A DNA stretch of 64,000 nucleotides from JBKBRC01 sp046292345 (GCA_046292345.1 JBKBRC010000009.1:1-64000), one strand, 5' to 3'; shown: positions 48,897-62,501, counted from the stretch's first letter. The notes: generated by a model from the sequence alone, not told the origin. Made by a program: numbers and translations.

Positions 48897-50435
48897 ATGG
48901 GGCCTGAGTATTCCGGCGTACGCCGCCTTCGTAAAGTGCTCGTCGCCAACCGCGGCGAGATTGCCGTGCGTGTCATCCGGTCGTGCCGCGAGCAGGGGGT
49001 CAAAACGGTGGCGGTCTACTCGGAGGCCGATGCGGACGCGCTCCATGTACGCATGGCCGACGAAGCGTTTCCCGTCGGGGCGGCGTCATCGGCCCAGTCT
49101 TACCTGGCACAGGACCGAATTCTCGAGGCCGCCCGGCAGACCGGAGCCGACGCGGTCCATCCGGGGTATGGCTTCCTGTCAGAGAACGCGGCCTTTGCCG
49201 AGGCCTGTGCCGCGGCCGGACTCGTCTTCATCGGGCCGCCGGCCGAGGCGATCCGGCAGATGGGCGACAAAACGGCCGCGCGCCGCCTGATGCGCGCGGC
49301 CGGCGTGCCCATGGCGCCCGGCACGACCGACGCCGTCGCGGACGCCGATGCGGCGGCGCGCGTGGCGGACGAGATTGGCTACCCGGTGCTGGTCAAGGCT
49401 GCCGCTGGCGGCGGGGGTAAGGGGATGCGCGTCGTCGAGCAGCCCGAGGCGTTTGCGGGAGCGTTTGCGGCGGCGCAGAGCGAGGCGCAGAGCGCGTTCG
49501 GGGACGGGCGCGTGTATGTCGAGAAGTACCTCGTCGGGCCCCGGCACGTCGAGATCCAGGTGCTCGCCGATGCGCACGGAAACACGGTGCACCTCTTCGA
49601 GCGCGAGTGCTCCATCCAGCGGCGGCACCAGAAGGTGGTCGAGGAAGCACCGAGCGCCGCGCTCACGCCCGCGCTCCGGGCTGAGATGGGCGCGGCGGCC
49701 GTGCGCGCCGCCGAAGCGTGCGGCTACGTGGGCGCAGGCACGGTCGAGTTCCTGCTCGACGCCGACGGCGCGTTCTACTTCCTCGAGATGAACACGCGCC
49801 TTCAGGTGGAGCACCCCGTAACGGAGTGGATCACCGGGCTCGACCTCGTGGCCGAGCAGCTGCGCATCGCCGCCGGCGAGCCGCTCGGATACACTCAGGA
49901 TGACCTTGTCATCCACGGCCACGCGATCGAGTGCCGCGTCTATGCCGAGGACGTGGCGGCCGGCTTCCTGCCTGACCCCGGTCCGCTTCTGCGCCACCGC
50001 CCGCCGTCGGGCTTCGGCGTGCGCGTCGATGCCGGCGTGGAGCAGGGGGATACGGTGCCCGTACACTACGACCCGATGATCGCCAAGCTCTCCGTGTGGG
50101 GGCGCACGCGCCGCGAGGCCATCGCCCGCATGGACCGCGCCCTCGCCGAGTACGAGGTCGTGGGCGTGCAGACAACCATCCCGTTCTGCCGCTTCGTGAT
50201 GCAGCACGAGGCGTTCCTCGAGGGCCGCTTCGACACCGGCTTCGTCGGGAAACACTTCTCGCCCGAGGCGCTCGCGCCGGCAGCAGACGAGGAGACGCTC
50301 GCGGCCGTAGTCGCAGCGCTGCTGCGCGACACACCGGGCCTCGCGCCGAACGGCCTCGCGCCGAACGGCCTCGCGCCGAACGGCCCCGCGTCCGAGGGAG
50401 CCGGGCCCAGCCGGTGGTTGCTCCGCCGGCGCTGA
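48897..50435 (+). CDS. accC: Biotin carboxylase (AccC-like), stand-alone
   Basis: The 512-residue enzyme has the biotin-carboxylase N-terminal domain (LRKVLVANRGEIAVRVIRSC), the ATP-grasp glycine loop (KAAAGGGGKGMRVV), the bicarbonate and biotin site region (FLEMNTRLQVEHPVTEWITG) and the BC C-terminal domain (VIHGHAIECRVYAED). It makes carboxybiotin from ATP and bicarbonate on a carrier protein. There is no biotin carrier or carboxyltransferase next to it, and it lacks the C-terminal biotinyl domain of propionyl- or methylcrotonyl-CoA carboxylases. The C-terminus has three GLAPN repeats from a 15-bp array and a variable tail, longer than in E. coli AccC (about 450). Confidence 0.9.
   Translation: MGPEYSGVRRLRKVLVANRGEIAVRVIRSCREQGVKTVAVYSEADADALHVRMADEAFPVGAASSAQSYLAQDRILEAARQTGADAVHPGYGFLSENAAFAEACAAAGLVFIGPPAEAIRQMGDKTAARRLMRAAGVPMAPGTTDAVADADAAARVADEIGYPVLVKAAAGGGGKGMRVVEQPEAFAGAFAAAQSEAQSAFGDGRVYVEKYLVGPRHVEIQVLADAHGNTVHLFERECSIQRRHQKVVEEAPSAALTPALRAEMGAAAVRAAEACGYVGAGTVEFLLDADGAFYFLEMNTRLQVEHPVTEWITGLDLVAEQLRIAAGEPLGYTQDDLVIHGHAIECRVYAEDVAAGFLPDPGPLLRHRPPSGFGVRVDAGVEQGDTVPVHYDPMIAKLSVWGRTRREAIARMDRALAEYEVVGVQTTIPFCRFVMQHEAFLEGRFDTGFVGKHFSPEALAPAADEETLAAVVAALLRDTPGLAPNGLAPNGLAPNGPASEGAGPSRWLLRRR
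50338..50382 (+). repeat. 15-bp x 3 tandem repeat in the accC tail
   Basis: ggcctcgcgccgaac is repeated three times exactly and encodes GLAPN x 3 beyond the conserved domain. A fourth partial copy follows. Confidence 0.92.
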
Positions 50436-50438
50436 GCC

Positions 50439-51233
50439 ATGCCGCATCCGTTCTACCTCATCGACGCCTTTGCGGACGCGCCCTTCTCGGGCAATCCGGC
50501 GGCCGTCGTCCTGCTCTCTGCGCCCGCCGAGCGGCGGTGGATGCAGGCCGTCGCGGCCGAGATGAAGCAGGCCGAGACGGCCTTCGTCGCGCCGCGCGCG
50601 CCGGGCGAGTGGGACCTGCGCTGGTTCACGCCCCGCGCCGAGGTGGACCTGTGCGGCCATGCCACGCTCGCCGCCGCGCACGCACTCGCCGAGCAAGGCT
50701 TGGCGGACGGCCCGGTGGGCTTTCACACGCGGAGCGGACGGCTCGAGGTGCGGTCGCACGACGGCCGCCTGCGCATGGACTTTCCCGCCACGCCCGTTAC
50801 CCTCGACAGCCGCCCCAGCGCCGCCCTGGCCGCCGCGCTCGGCCGCACGCCTGTGATAACCGGCCGGACGACGTTCGACTGCCTGGCCGAGCTCGAGAGC
50901 GAGGCCGACGTGCGCGCGCTCGCGCCCGATCTCGCGGCCATCGCTCGCATGGCCGAGCGGGGCCTGATCGCCACGGCCCGCGCCGAGGCGGGGCGGCCCT
51001 ACGCGTTCGTCTCACGCTTCTTCGCGCCCGGCCTCGGCGTGGACGAGGACAGTGTGACCGGATCGGCGCACTGCGCGCTTGCGCCGTACTGGGCAGAGCG
51101 GCTCAGCAGGACGGCCCTCGTCGGCTACCAGGCGTCGGCGCGTGGCGGGCTCGTCGGCACGGAGGTGCGCGGCGCGCGCGTGATCCTCTGGGGACGCGCA
51201 CGCACGGTCGTGCGCGGTACCCTGCACGTATGA
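50439..51233 (+). CDS. PhzF-family isomerase/epimerase
   Basis: The 264-residue protein has the PhzF/diaminopimelate-epimerase-like fold. The motif AFADAPFSGNPAAVVLL opens the sequence, AAEMKQAETAFV carries the conserved Glu, RWFTPRAEVDLCGHATLAAAH follows, and VDEDSVTGSAHCALAPYWAERL forms the second-domain signature. Enzymes of this family act on small substrates; a specific reaction cannot be given. It follows accC by 3 bp and is probably in the same transcription unit. Confidence 0.92.
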   Translation: MPHPFYLIDAFADAPFSGNPAAVVLLSAPAERRWMQAVAAEMKQAETAFVAPRAPGEWDLRWFTPRAEVDLCGHATLAAAHALAEQGLADGPVGFHTRSGRLEVRSHDGRLRMDFPATPVTLDSRPSAALAAALGRTPVITGRTTFDCLAELESEADVRALAPDLAAIARMAERGLIATARAEAGRPYAFVSRFFAPGLGVDEDSVTGSAHCALAPYWAERLSRTALVGYQASARGGLVGTEVRGARVILWGRARTVVRGTLHV

Positions 51234-51280
51234 ACTCCCACGCCTGATCGTACCAACGCCCCGATTCCCCGGTCAACGCC

Positions 51281-51787
51281 ATGGCTTCCCGTCAGCTCCT
51301 CTCCCCGCCGCGCGTGCGCCGCACCGTGAGCCGGATCGCCTGTGAGATCGTCGAACGCAACCAGGGACGTGAGGTCATCGTGTTCGGGCTCAAGCGGCGC
51401 GGCGTGGCCCTGGCCGAGCAACTTGCCGACGCGCTCTACGCGCTCACGGGCCAGCGCGCCGAGGTCCATCCGCTCGACGTAACGCCGTTCCGCGACGACC
51501 GCCAGGGCGAGCGGGAGGCCGGGCCGCCCGCGCAGCCGGCGCTCGCCGAAGATCGCGACGTCGTGCTGGTGGACGACGTGCTGTACACCGGTCGGACGGC
51601 CCGCGCGGCACTCGATGCCGTGCTGCGCTACGGCCGTCCGCGCTCAGTACAACTCGCCGTCCTGATCGACCGCGGCCACCGCGAGGTGCCAGTCCAGCCA
51701 GACTACGTGGGGCGTGTTGTCCCGACGACACATCGGGAGCGTGTTCGCGTGGAGCTGAGCGAGCCAGCCGTATATATAGACGAGTAG
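51281..51787 (+). CDS. pyrR: PyrR, pyrimidine regulator / uracil phosphoribosyltransferase
   Basis: The 168-residue protein has a type I phosphoribosyltransferase fold with PRPP loop VVLVDDVLYTGRTARAALDA and PyrR signatures: RVRRTVSRIACEIVERNQG, VIVFGLKRRGVALAEQLA and DYVGRVVPTTHRERVRV. PyrR attenuates pyr operons with UMP and also makes UMP from uracil and PRPP. No pyr genes are nearby. The 21 bp that begin with its TAG stop codon are duplicated immediately after. Confidence 0.93.
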   Translation: MASRQLLSPPRVRRTVSRIACEIVERNQGREVIVFGLKRRGVALAEQLADALYALTGQRAEVHPLDVTPFRDDRQGEREAGPPAQPALAEDRDVVLVDDVLYTGRTARAALDAVLRYGRPRSVQLAVLIDRGHREVPVQPDYVGRVVPTTHRERVRVELSEPAVYIDE

Positions 51788-51826
51788 CGTATGTGCATGA
51801 CGAGCTAGCGTATGTGCATGACGAGC
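51785..51826. repeat. 21-bp x 2 tandem repeat starting at the pyrR stop codon
   Basis: A 21-bp unit beginning tagcgtatgtgcatgacgag is present twice exactly, 51785-51805 and 51806-51826. The first copy includes the TAG stop codon of pyrR. Confidence 0.92.
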
Positions 51827-51864
51827 AACCGGTACGTGGCCGGGTCGCCCGTCTCTGAAAAGGC

Positions 51865-52731
51865 TCAGAGGTCTGGCATTTCCTCGTCCGGCTCAGCAGG
51901 GGACGGATCGGGCGGAGTGGCCGGAGGGGGAGCAGAGGGGCGAGGCGGGTTGGCCGGGGGCAACGAGGCGGCGTTGCCGGCGCGCTCGGCCGTGTAGATG
52001 AGCACTTCGCGGCCTTCCTGAAGCAACTCGCCGGCGCGCGGCTCTTGAGAGAGTACGCGCTCGCCAGTTGCGCTTGGCGAGTCTACCCAGAGGCCCGCGG
52101 CGCGGAGCCGGTCGCGCGCCTCGGCCGGCGTGAGCCCGACCACGTTGGGCACGCGCACCTGCTGCGTGCCAGGGCCGGGGCTGAGCCAGAGCTGCACGCG
52201 CGTTCCCCGGGGCACCTGCCGTCCCGGAAGCGGGAGTTGTCGGAGCACCGTGTTGCGGTTGGGCGAGCGGAGCGTGTCCATGCTCACCTGCCCGACTTCC
52301 AGGCCGGCCTCGCGGAGCCGCTCCCGCACGACGCCTTCCGCAAGGGAGATCAGATTGGGAACGACCACATGCTCCCGTGGACTCGCGTTGACGTAGTAGT
52401 AGACCCGTCGCCCGGGTTTGACCTGCGTGTTCATGCTCGGCGTCTGATCCACGACGACGTCGGCCTGCAGGGTCGGGTTGAACGGCTGCTCGCGCATCTG
52501 GCCGCGCAGTCCCACGTTGCGTAGCAGCCGTTCCGCCTCTTCCGGCGACGCGTTGCGCAGATCCGGGACGGTTACGGCAGCGTCATGCCGCGTCCAGAGG
52601 GGCATGACGGCGTAGTTGAACAGGAACGCGAACGCGACCAGGCCAGAGGCGATGCCCAGCATGCCAAGCCAGAACGCGCGCTGCTTGAAGACGGCCGTCA
52701 GGCGGGGGTTCGGGGAGGGCGAGGTGCTCAT
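51865..52731 (-). CDS. PASTA-domain membrane protein
   Basis: The 288-residue protein starts at the ATG at 52731. It has a short cytoplasmic N-terminus, one membrane helix (about 21-45, FWLGMLGIASGLVAFAFLF), then three PASTA domains (VTVPDLRNASPEEAERLLRN, VVVPNLISLAEGVVRERLRE and VRVPNVVGLTPAEARDRLRA) and a Pro-rich acidic tail. PASTA domains bind peptidoglycan or muropeptides. Here they are not fused to a kinase or a penicillin-binding protein, so the protein may be a stand-alone cell-wall sensor or anchor. It is divergent from the rRNA operon leader. Confidence 0.88.
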   Translation of the reverse strand: MSTSPSPNPRLTAVFKQRAFWLGMLGIASGLVAFAFLFNYAVMPLWTRHDAAVTVPDLRNASPEEAERLLRNVGLRGQMREQPFNPTLQADVVVDQTPSMNTQVKPGRRVYYYVNASPREHVVVPNLISLAEGVVRERLREAGLEVGQVSMDTLRSPNRNTVLRQLPLPGRQVPRGTRVQLWLSPGPGTQQVRVPNVVGLTPAEARDRLRAAGLWVDSPSATGERVLSQEPRAGELLQEGREVLIYTAERAGNAASLPPANPPRPSAPPPATPPDPSPAEPDEEMPDL

Positions 52732-53015
52732 GCGAGACGGCGGGACTCTCGGTGGAGCGGCAAGATACCGGTGCGGCACAGGGTCGAAGAGATCACACGA
52801 CCCTCACTTTCTATCCACCGGGACTACACACAGCGGTTTCGGAAGGCGTCCTACTTTACGTGCCCGCCGAAAAAAGGGGCCCCGGGCCACGGCTTCGGTG
52901 GGAGATGTTCCTTGCTCGTTGTTGTCGCGCCTGCTGGCGGCTCTCTCTCGTCCAAGAGACCCTCTCGTTCCAGAGGGCCTGTTGCATGAAGGGTTGGTAA
53001 ACCTGATCGGTTCGC

Positions 53016-53045
53016 TTGACAGCAAGGCGCTAGGCGCCGTATCAT
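53016..53045 (+). promoter_or_regulatory. rRNA promoter P1
   Basis: TTGACA at 53016-53021 is followed after 18 bp by TATCAT at 53040-53045. It is a sigma70-like pair about 330 bp upstream of the 16S gene. Confidence 0.6.
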
Positions 53046-53149
53046 GGCACTCCGCACTCGCAAGAGGGCGGACGGCTTCACGCCTCGAAAGGTCGAGGCG
53101 CTCGACTGAAACCAGAAGAGTTCTGAAATCAGAAGAGAACATGAAGCAC

Positions 53150-53179
53150 TTGACACGCGAAGCGGCGCTGCCGTAAGTT
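53150..53179 (+). promoter_or_regulatory. rRNA promoter P2
   Basis: TTGACA at 53150-53155 is followed after exactly 18 bp by TAAGTT at 53174-53179. An AT-rich UP-element-like patch (53109-53147) precedes it. The spacing is the same as in P1. This supports both as real. Confidence 0.6.
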
Positions 53180-53374
53180 GTCAAGCCGTCCAGATGCGGT
53201 CGCGCAGACACTCTGCGCGCAGCAGCGGGCCAAGTTTTTTGAAAGACTGGAAGCATAGCGAGCCCTCGTTGGCCGGCCTGCCTAGCAGGAAAGCCGAACG
53301 AGAGTTACAACCAAGCTCAAACAACGTGACTACCCCTAGCGGGTAGTTGTTTCTCGAACCAGAGAAACTCTCTT

Positions 53375-54891
<1,517 letters not shown>

Positions 54892-55036
54892 AGAGCCGTG
54901 CTTTCGTTCGGCTCGGCCACGTGGGCTCGCTATGCTTCTCTCTTTCAGCCGGCCGCCAGGCTGTGTTCTTTACGCGTTGTTGGTTCACTCTTCGGAGTAA
55001 CCGCCCAGCGAAGGCGCTATCCTTCGGGAGGCCATC

Positions 55037-55110
<74 letters not shown>

Positions 55111-55144
55111 CCGCTCTTTAAAGAGCGTCTCAGTTTCGCCGGGC

Positions 55145-55217
55145 GGGGCCATAGCTCAGTTGGTAGAGCGCCTGCTTTGCAAGCAGGATGTCGGGGGTTC
55201 GAATCCCTCTGGCTCCA
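55145..55217 (+). tRNA. trnA: tRNA-Ala (TGC)
   Basis: A 73-nt cloverleaf has acceptor GGGGCCA/TGGCTCC with one G-T pair, D-arm AGCTCAGTTGGTAGAGC, anticodon loop TTTGCAA (TGC) and T-arm GGGGGTTCGAATCCCTC. It follows tRNA-Ile by 34 bp, the common Ile-Ala spacer pair. Confidence 0.97.
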
Positions 55218-55269
55218 CTACCGCGCTCCGTGCGTGGCAGGCCGCAAGGTCTGCGTTCTTTGACATGTT

Positions 55270-58393
<3,124 letters not shown>

Positions 58394-58434
58394 CACGTGT
58401 CACCGCCTGCTGGCCACTTCGGCCAGTCTCGCTT

Positions 58435-58547
<113 letters not shown>

Positions 58548-58555
58548 TCTTCTGG

Positions 58556-58592
58556 GAGGGCCCTGTCTGGATTCAGACAGGGCCCTCTTTTG
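58556..58592 (+). terminator. rRNA operon terminator
   Basis: A perfect 14-bp stem GAGGGCCCTGTCTG / CAGACAGGGCCCTC with a 4-nt loop (gatt) is followed by TTTTGTTT. It begins 9 bp after 5S rRNA. It is a strong intrinsic terminator. Confidence 0.93.
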
Positions 58593-58669
58593 TTTGAGAA
58601 CCGCTCGTCGTCCGGGAGGCACCTGGAGCGCGTCGAGTCCTCAGGGACACACGCGACCTGCATCCTCTC

Positions 58670-59563
58670 TCAGCGCGGTGGACCGCACACGAGATCGTAG
58701 TTGGCAGCCATCCCTGCCCGTACGCCGGAAGCGATCGCCATCGCCACGTTTTGCACGGTGTTGACCGCGTCGCCTGCTACGAAGAGCCCGGTGACGCTCG
58801 TGCGTCCGTCCTCATCGGCCTGGGCGTGCGGTCCGTTACAGGGAACGCCAAGTTGTTCGGCAAAGGGCGCCGCTTGCCGCTGGGGCGGGCGAAGGTAGAG
58901 CACGTCGAAAGGTGTCTCGTCGCCGTCCGTGAACTGGACCGCGACGAGCCGTTTGCCGTCGCAGCGCAGCCTGGCGATCGGGCGGCGATCGACCTTGATT
59001 CCCATGCCGGAGAGGCTATGCTCCTGACTCGTGTCGAGGTTCTCCGGACCATTTGTCAGGACCGTCAGGTCGCTCGTCCATCCCCGCAGGAGGCGCGCCT
59101 GCGCATACGTCCCGTCCCCCCGTCCGAGCACGGCCGTAGGGCGGTCGCGCCATTCGTACCCGTGGCAGTAAGGGCAATGGATGGCCGAGGTGCCCCATGC
59201 TTCGGCAAGGCCGGGCAGATCCGGGAGCTCGTCCACGACGCCAGTCGCAAGTACCAGCGTCCGCGTCTCGACGCTGCGCCCGCGCGCCGTCTGAACGCGA
59301 AAGCCGCCGCTGATCTTGACCACCTCTGCGACGCGCACCGTTCGGATCTCGGTGCCGTAGCGGAGCACGTCCTCGCGACCGAGGGTGCGGAGCGTCTCCG
59401 GCGGTACGCCGTCCCGTGTTAGAAGTCCATGCGCATGGTAGGCGGGCGCGTTACGCGGGTCGTCGGCGTCGAAGAGGACGGTGCGACGACCGGCGCGGGA
59501 GAGCGTGAGGGCGGCGCTGAGGCCGGCCGGCCCGCCTCCGACGATGACAGCATCGAAATCCAT
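58670..59563 (-). CDS. Thioredoxin-reductase-like FAD oxidoreductase
   Basis: The 297-residue flavoprotein has FAD motif VIVGGGPAGLSAALTLSRAG at residues 7-26, the redox-active CPYC motif near residue 132 (AIHCPYCHGYEW), a second, incomplete dinucleotide loop (AVLGRGDGTYAQARLL) and the FAD C-terminal motif GLFVAGDAVNTVQNV. The CxxC motif is that of thioredoxin-reductase-fold enzymes. The NADPH-binding motif GxGxxA is changed (GRGDGTY), as in related ferredoxin-dependent or NADPH-lacking flavin enzymes, so its electron donor is uncertain. It is the first gene after the rRNA operon, on the opposite strand. Confidence 0.85.
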   Translation of the reverse strand: MDFDAVIVGGGPAGLSAALTLSRAGRRTVLFDADDPRNAPAYHAHGLLTRDGVPPETLRTLGREDVLRYGTEIRTVRVAEVVKISGGFRVQTARGRSVETRTLVLATGVVDELPDLPGLAEAWGTSAIHCPYCHGYEWRDRPTAVLGRGDGTYAQARLLRGWTSDLTVLTNGPENLDTSQEHSLSGMGIKVDRRPIARLRCDGKRLVAVQFTDGDETPFDVLYLRPPQRQAAPFAEQLGVPCNGPHAQADEDGRTSVTGLFVAGDAVNTVQNVAMAIASGVRAGMAANYDLVCGPPR

Positions 59564-59636
59564 GAGGAGCGGAGGGAAGAGGAAGACGCAGAACGCTGCG
59601 GACGCGGCGAAGTCTCGCTCTTACCCCCTCATCCTG

Positions 59637-62405
59637 CTACAGGCCGTAGGAAAGCCGGGTGTAGAGGTAGCGCCCGCCGAATCCGAAGGGCGTGTTGCCG
59701 GAGTAGGCGTTGATGCCGTTGAACGCGAAGCGCTTGGGCGCGCGGTCCGGGTAGACGTCGAACACGTTGTTGGCGCCGAGGGCCACGCGGACGCCGCGCC
59801 CGAGCTGACCGCCCAGCTCGAGGTCTGTAATGAATGCGGCCGACGTGGCGTACGTCACGAAGCCCGAAGGATCGATCGAGGTCGGGACGGCCGCGACGGT
59901 CTGCGTCTCGCCGTACCGGATGCCGCGGAGCATGACCTGGTAGGCACCGAGCCCGTAGTTGGCCATCAGGTTGAGCGTCGAGCGCGGCTGCGCGCGCTCG
60001 AACCGGCCCTGCTCGACCGGCCCGAACAGCGGCACGGTCGTCACGCCGCGGAGCACCTCCGGCGTCTGGATCTCGTCCTTGTTCGTGATCACGGTCTCGT
60101 TCAGGTTGCCCGCGGCCGTAAGCCGGAGCTGCCCCGGGCCAGCCGGAAGCGCCGTGCGGAAGATTACGTCCAGCCCGCGCGTGCGGGTGTCTACGGCGTT
60201 CGTGAAGTAACGCCCGCCGGTAGCGTTGATGCCGCGCTGCGCGAGGAAGTCGCGCAGGCTGCCCTGTGGGCCGGAGCCGGTGAAGTTCTCTGTGAACACC
60301 ACCCGGTCGTCAATCGTGATCTGGTACGCGTCGGCCGTGAGCGTGGCCGCGGTGCCGATCCGGGCGGTGATTCCGGCGCTGAGGTTGACGGACGTCTCGG
60401 GGCGCAGCGGAGTCGCGCCGAGGGCCTGCGCCACCGGCGAGGTCACCGGGAACGTGCCCACTTCGAACGGGACCCCGCCAATGAAGTTGGTCGAGATGGC
60501 GCTGTAGTAGGACTGCGCGAGGCTGGGCGCGCGGAACCCGGTGCTCGCCGCCGCCCGCAGGCCGATGCCCGGCACGACTTCGTAGCGCGTGGCCAGCTTG
60601 CCCGTGAGCGTCGAGCCGAAGTCGGAGTAGTTCTCGAAGCGGGCCGCGCCGGCCACGGTCCAGCCCGTCGTCACGTTGGCCTCCAGGTCGGCGTAGCCGG
60701 CCACGTTCGTGCGGCTCTCGTTCTGCGCATTGGGCGGCGTGAAGCCGGGGAAGCACTGCGAGCCGGGCGCGGTGGCCGCGCCGGCGTTCGGCCCGTCGAG
60801 TACGGGCACGCCGCCGTTGACGTAGCTCGCCTCCTCGCCCGGACGAAGGCGGTAGTTCTCGTACCGGAACTCACCCCCGAGGGCGATGAAGAGCGGCGAG
60901 GCCAGCCCGGCCGCAACGGCCCGCGTCAGACCGAGGTTGGTCGTGGACTGGAGGAAGCGCAGCGCGCCCGTGCGGAACTCGGTCGGGCTGCTGACGCCGA
61001 GCGAGGCATTGTTTGTATTCGTCAGCCCGAAGTCGAAGTCGTTGCCGCCTGTGGTCTGGCTGACGTCGTAGCCCCAGCCGGCCGCCTGGCCGCGCAGCCC
61101 GACCGCAAGCGAGCCGTCGCGGAGACGGTTGTCGAACTGCGGCAGGAACCCGTTCGGATGGATGGCCCGCACGGTCCGGTTGTCGTTTGGCGGGCGGAAG
61201 AAGCACGGGCTCGTGACGTCGCGCTGGCTGGCACCGCCGAAGAAGTACACGGCGGCCGTGCCCACGGGGATCTCGGCGTTGAGGAAGGCCGAGACGTCCT
61301 GCGCCTCGCCCTCGCCGTACCAGCTGGTGCGACGCGCGGGGTCGCCCGGGGCCGGCTCGCGCGGGTCATCTGCGAAGTAAAGCTGGCGCGGGTCGAGCCC
61401 GGCGCGGTTCATCTTGCCCTGGCGGCGGTACGAGACTGAGCCGTAGGCGCGGCCGCCGGCGAGCGCCGTCCCCCCCCCGATGTGCGCGCGCACGTTCCGC
61501 CCGTCGGTGTGCGTGACGCGCTCGCGGCCCGTCGCCCAGGGGTAGAGCGCGGGCGTCTCGGAGGGCAGCAGGCCCTCGTCGGGCAGGAAGCCGCGGTTTT
61601 CGACCGAGACGTACTGCCCGAACGTTGCCTCGGCATCGATCCCCGGCCGGTTCTTGAGCACGATGTTGATCACGCCCGCGATCGCGTCGGAGCCGTACTG
61701 CGCCGCCGCGCCGTCGCGGAGCACCTCGATGCGCTCGATGGCCGAGGGCGGAATCGCGTTCAGGTCCACGCCCGTCGAGCCGCGCCCGACGGTGCCGTTG
61801 ACGTGCACGAGCGCGCTCGTGTGGCGGCGCTTGCCGTTGACGAGCACGAGCACCTGGTCCGGGCCGAGGCCGCGGAGCGTGGCCGGGCGCATCGAGTCCG
61901 TGCCGTCGGCAATGGAGGGGCGCGGGGCGTTGTAGGACGGCACGAGCGCCTGGAGCATCTGCACGGTTTGCGTGAAGCCGGACTGCTGGATCTCGGTGGC
62001 CGAAATGACGTCGATCGGCACAGCTGACTCGAGCACGGTGCGGTCGGTACGCCGCGTGCCGAGTACCACGACGTCGCTCGTGCCGAGCGGGTCTGCGGCG
62101 AGCGCTACGTCGAGCGTCACGCGCTCGCCTGCCCCGATGCGGACCTCGCGCGTCTGCGGCGCGTAGCCGACGAACGAGAAACGAACCGTGTGGGTGCCAG
62201 CCGGGAGCGTGAGCTGGTAGCGCCCATCCGGGCTTGCGGCCGCGCCGAGGCTGCGCGCGGCCACGAGCGCGTTGGCGCCGGCGAGCGGCTGGCCATCGGC
62301 GGCGTCGGTGATGCGGCCAGTGAGCGTTCCGGTCTGCGCGTGGGCCGCGCACGCGGCCAGGACGAGGGCGGCTGCGCAGGGCAGCCAGCGAGTGGCAAAG
62401 CGCAT
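59637..62405 (-). CDS. TonB-dependent receptor with BtuB-like plug (iron-complex/Sphingomonas-type)
   Basis: The 922-residue receptor starts at the ATG at 62405. The signal peptide ends near AAHAQT. A carboxypeptidase-regulatory-like domain (about 27-105) is followed by a plug with VVVLGTRRTDRTVLESAVPI, LRGLGPDQVLVLVNGKRRHT and RIEVLRDGAAAQYGSDAIAG, and a long barrel ending in YLYTRLSYGL. The plug signature is that of a large receptor family in Sphingomonadales, Xanthomonadales and Bacteroidota with unknown or iron-complex substrates. A 16-bp triple repeat lies 49 bp upstream of its start. No neighbour reveals the ligand. Confidence 0.88.
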   Translation of the reverse strand: MRFATRWLPCAAALVLAACAAHAQTGTLTGRITDAADGQPLAGANALVAARSLGAAASPDGRYQLTLPAGTHTVRFSFVGYAPQTREVRIGAGERVTLDVALAADPLGTSDVVVLGTRRTDRTVLESAVPIDVISATEIQQSGFTQTVQMLQALVPSYNAPRPSIADGTDSMRPATLRGLGPDQVLVLVNGKRRHTSALVHVNGTVGRGSTGVDLNAIPPSAIERIEVLRDGAAAQYGSDAIAGVINIVLKNRPGIDAEATFGQYVSVENRGFLPDEGLLPSETPALYPWATGRERVTHTDGRNVRAHIGGGTALAGGRAYGSVSYRRQGKMNRAGLDPRQLYFADDPREPAPGDPARRTSWYGEGEAQDVSAFLNAEIPVGTAAVYFFGGASQRDVTSPCFFRPPNDNRTVRAIHPNGFLPQFDNRLRDGSLAVGLRGQAAGWGYDVSQTTGGNDFDFGLTNTNNASLGVSSPTEFRTGALRFLQSTTNLGLTRAVAAGLASPLFIALGGEFRYENYRLRPGEEASYVNGGVPVLDGPNAGAATAPGSQCFPGFTPPNAQNESRTNVAGYADLEANVTTGWTVAGAARFENYSDFGSTLTGKLATRYEVVPGIGLRAAASTGFRAPSLAQSYYSAISTNFIGGVPFEVGTFPVTSPVAQALGATPLRPETSVNLSAGITARIGTAATLTADAYQITIDDRVVFTENFTGSGPQGSLRDFLAQRGINATGGRYFTNAVDTRTRGLDVIFRTALPAGPGQLRLTAAGNLNETVITNKDEIQTPEVLRGVTTVPLFGPVEQGRFERAQPRSTLNLMANYGLGAYQVMLRGIRYGETQTVAAVPTSIDPSGFVTYATSAAFITDLELGGQLGRGVRVALGANNVFDVYPDRAPKRFAFNGINAYSGNTPFGFGGRYLYTRLSYGL

Positions 62406-62453
62406 GGCAGGTAGTGGGAGAGAGAGCAGGATGAGCCAGAAGCCGTGCTCAGC

Positions 62454-62501
62454 AGGTTAGGTAAGCTCTAGGTTAGGTAAGCTCTAGGTTAGGTAAGCTC
62501 T
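62454..62501. repeat. 16-bp x 3 tandem repeat upstream of the TonB receptor
   Basis: aggttaggtaagctct occurs three times exactly (62454-62469, 62470-62485, 62486-62501). It sits in the promoter region of the minus-strand receptor, 49-96 bp before the start codon. Copy number or a protein binding the array could affect expression. Confidence 0.93.

Larger units (their letters stand above)
52732..53374 (+). other. rRNA operon leader region, no protein gene
   Basis: The region is AT-richer than its surroundings. It holds two tandem promoters (53016-53045 and 53150-53179), an imperfect direct repeat (accagaag..tctgaaatcagaagag, 53110-53137) between them and the 5' strand of the 16S processing stem (53251-53265). 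A patch at 53241-53275 is complementary to the 16S-tRNA spacer. I see no convincing coding frame. Confidence 0.6.
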
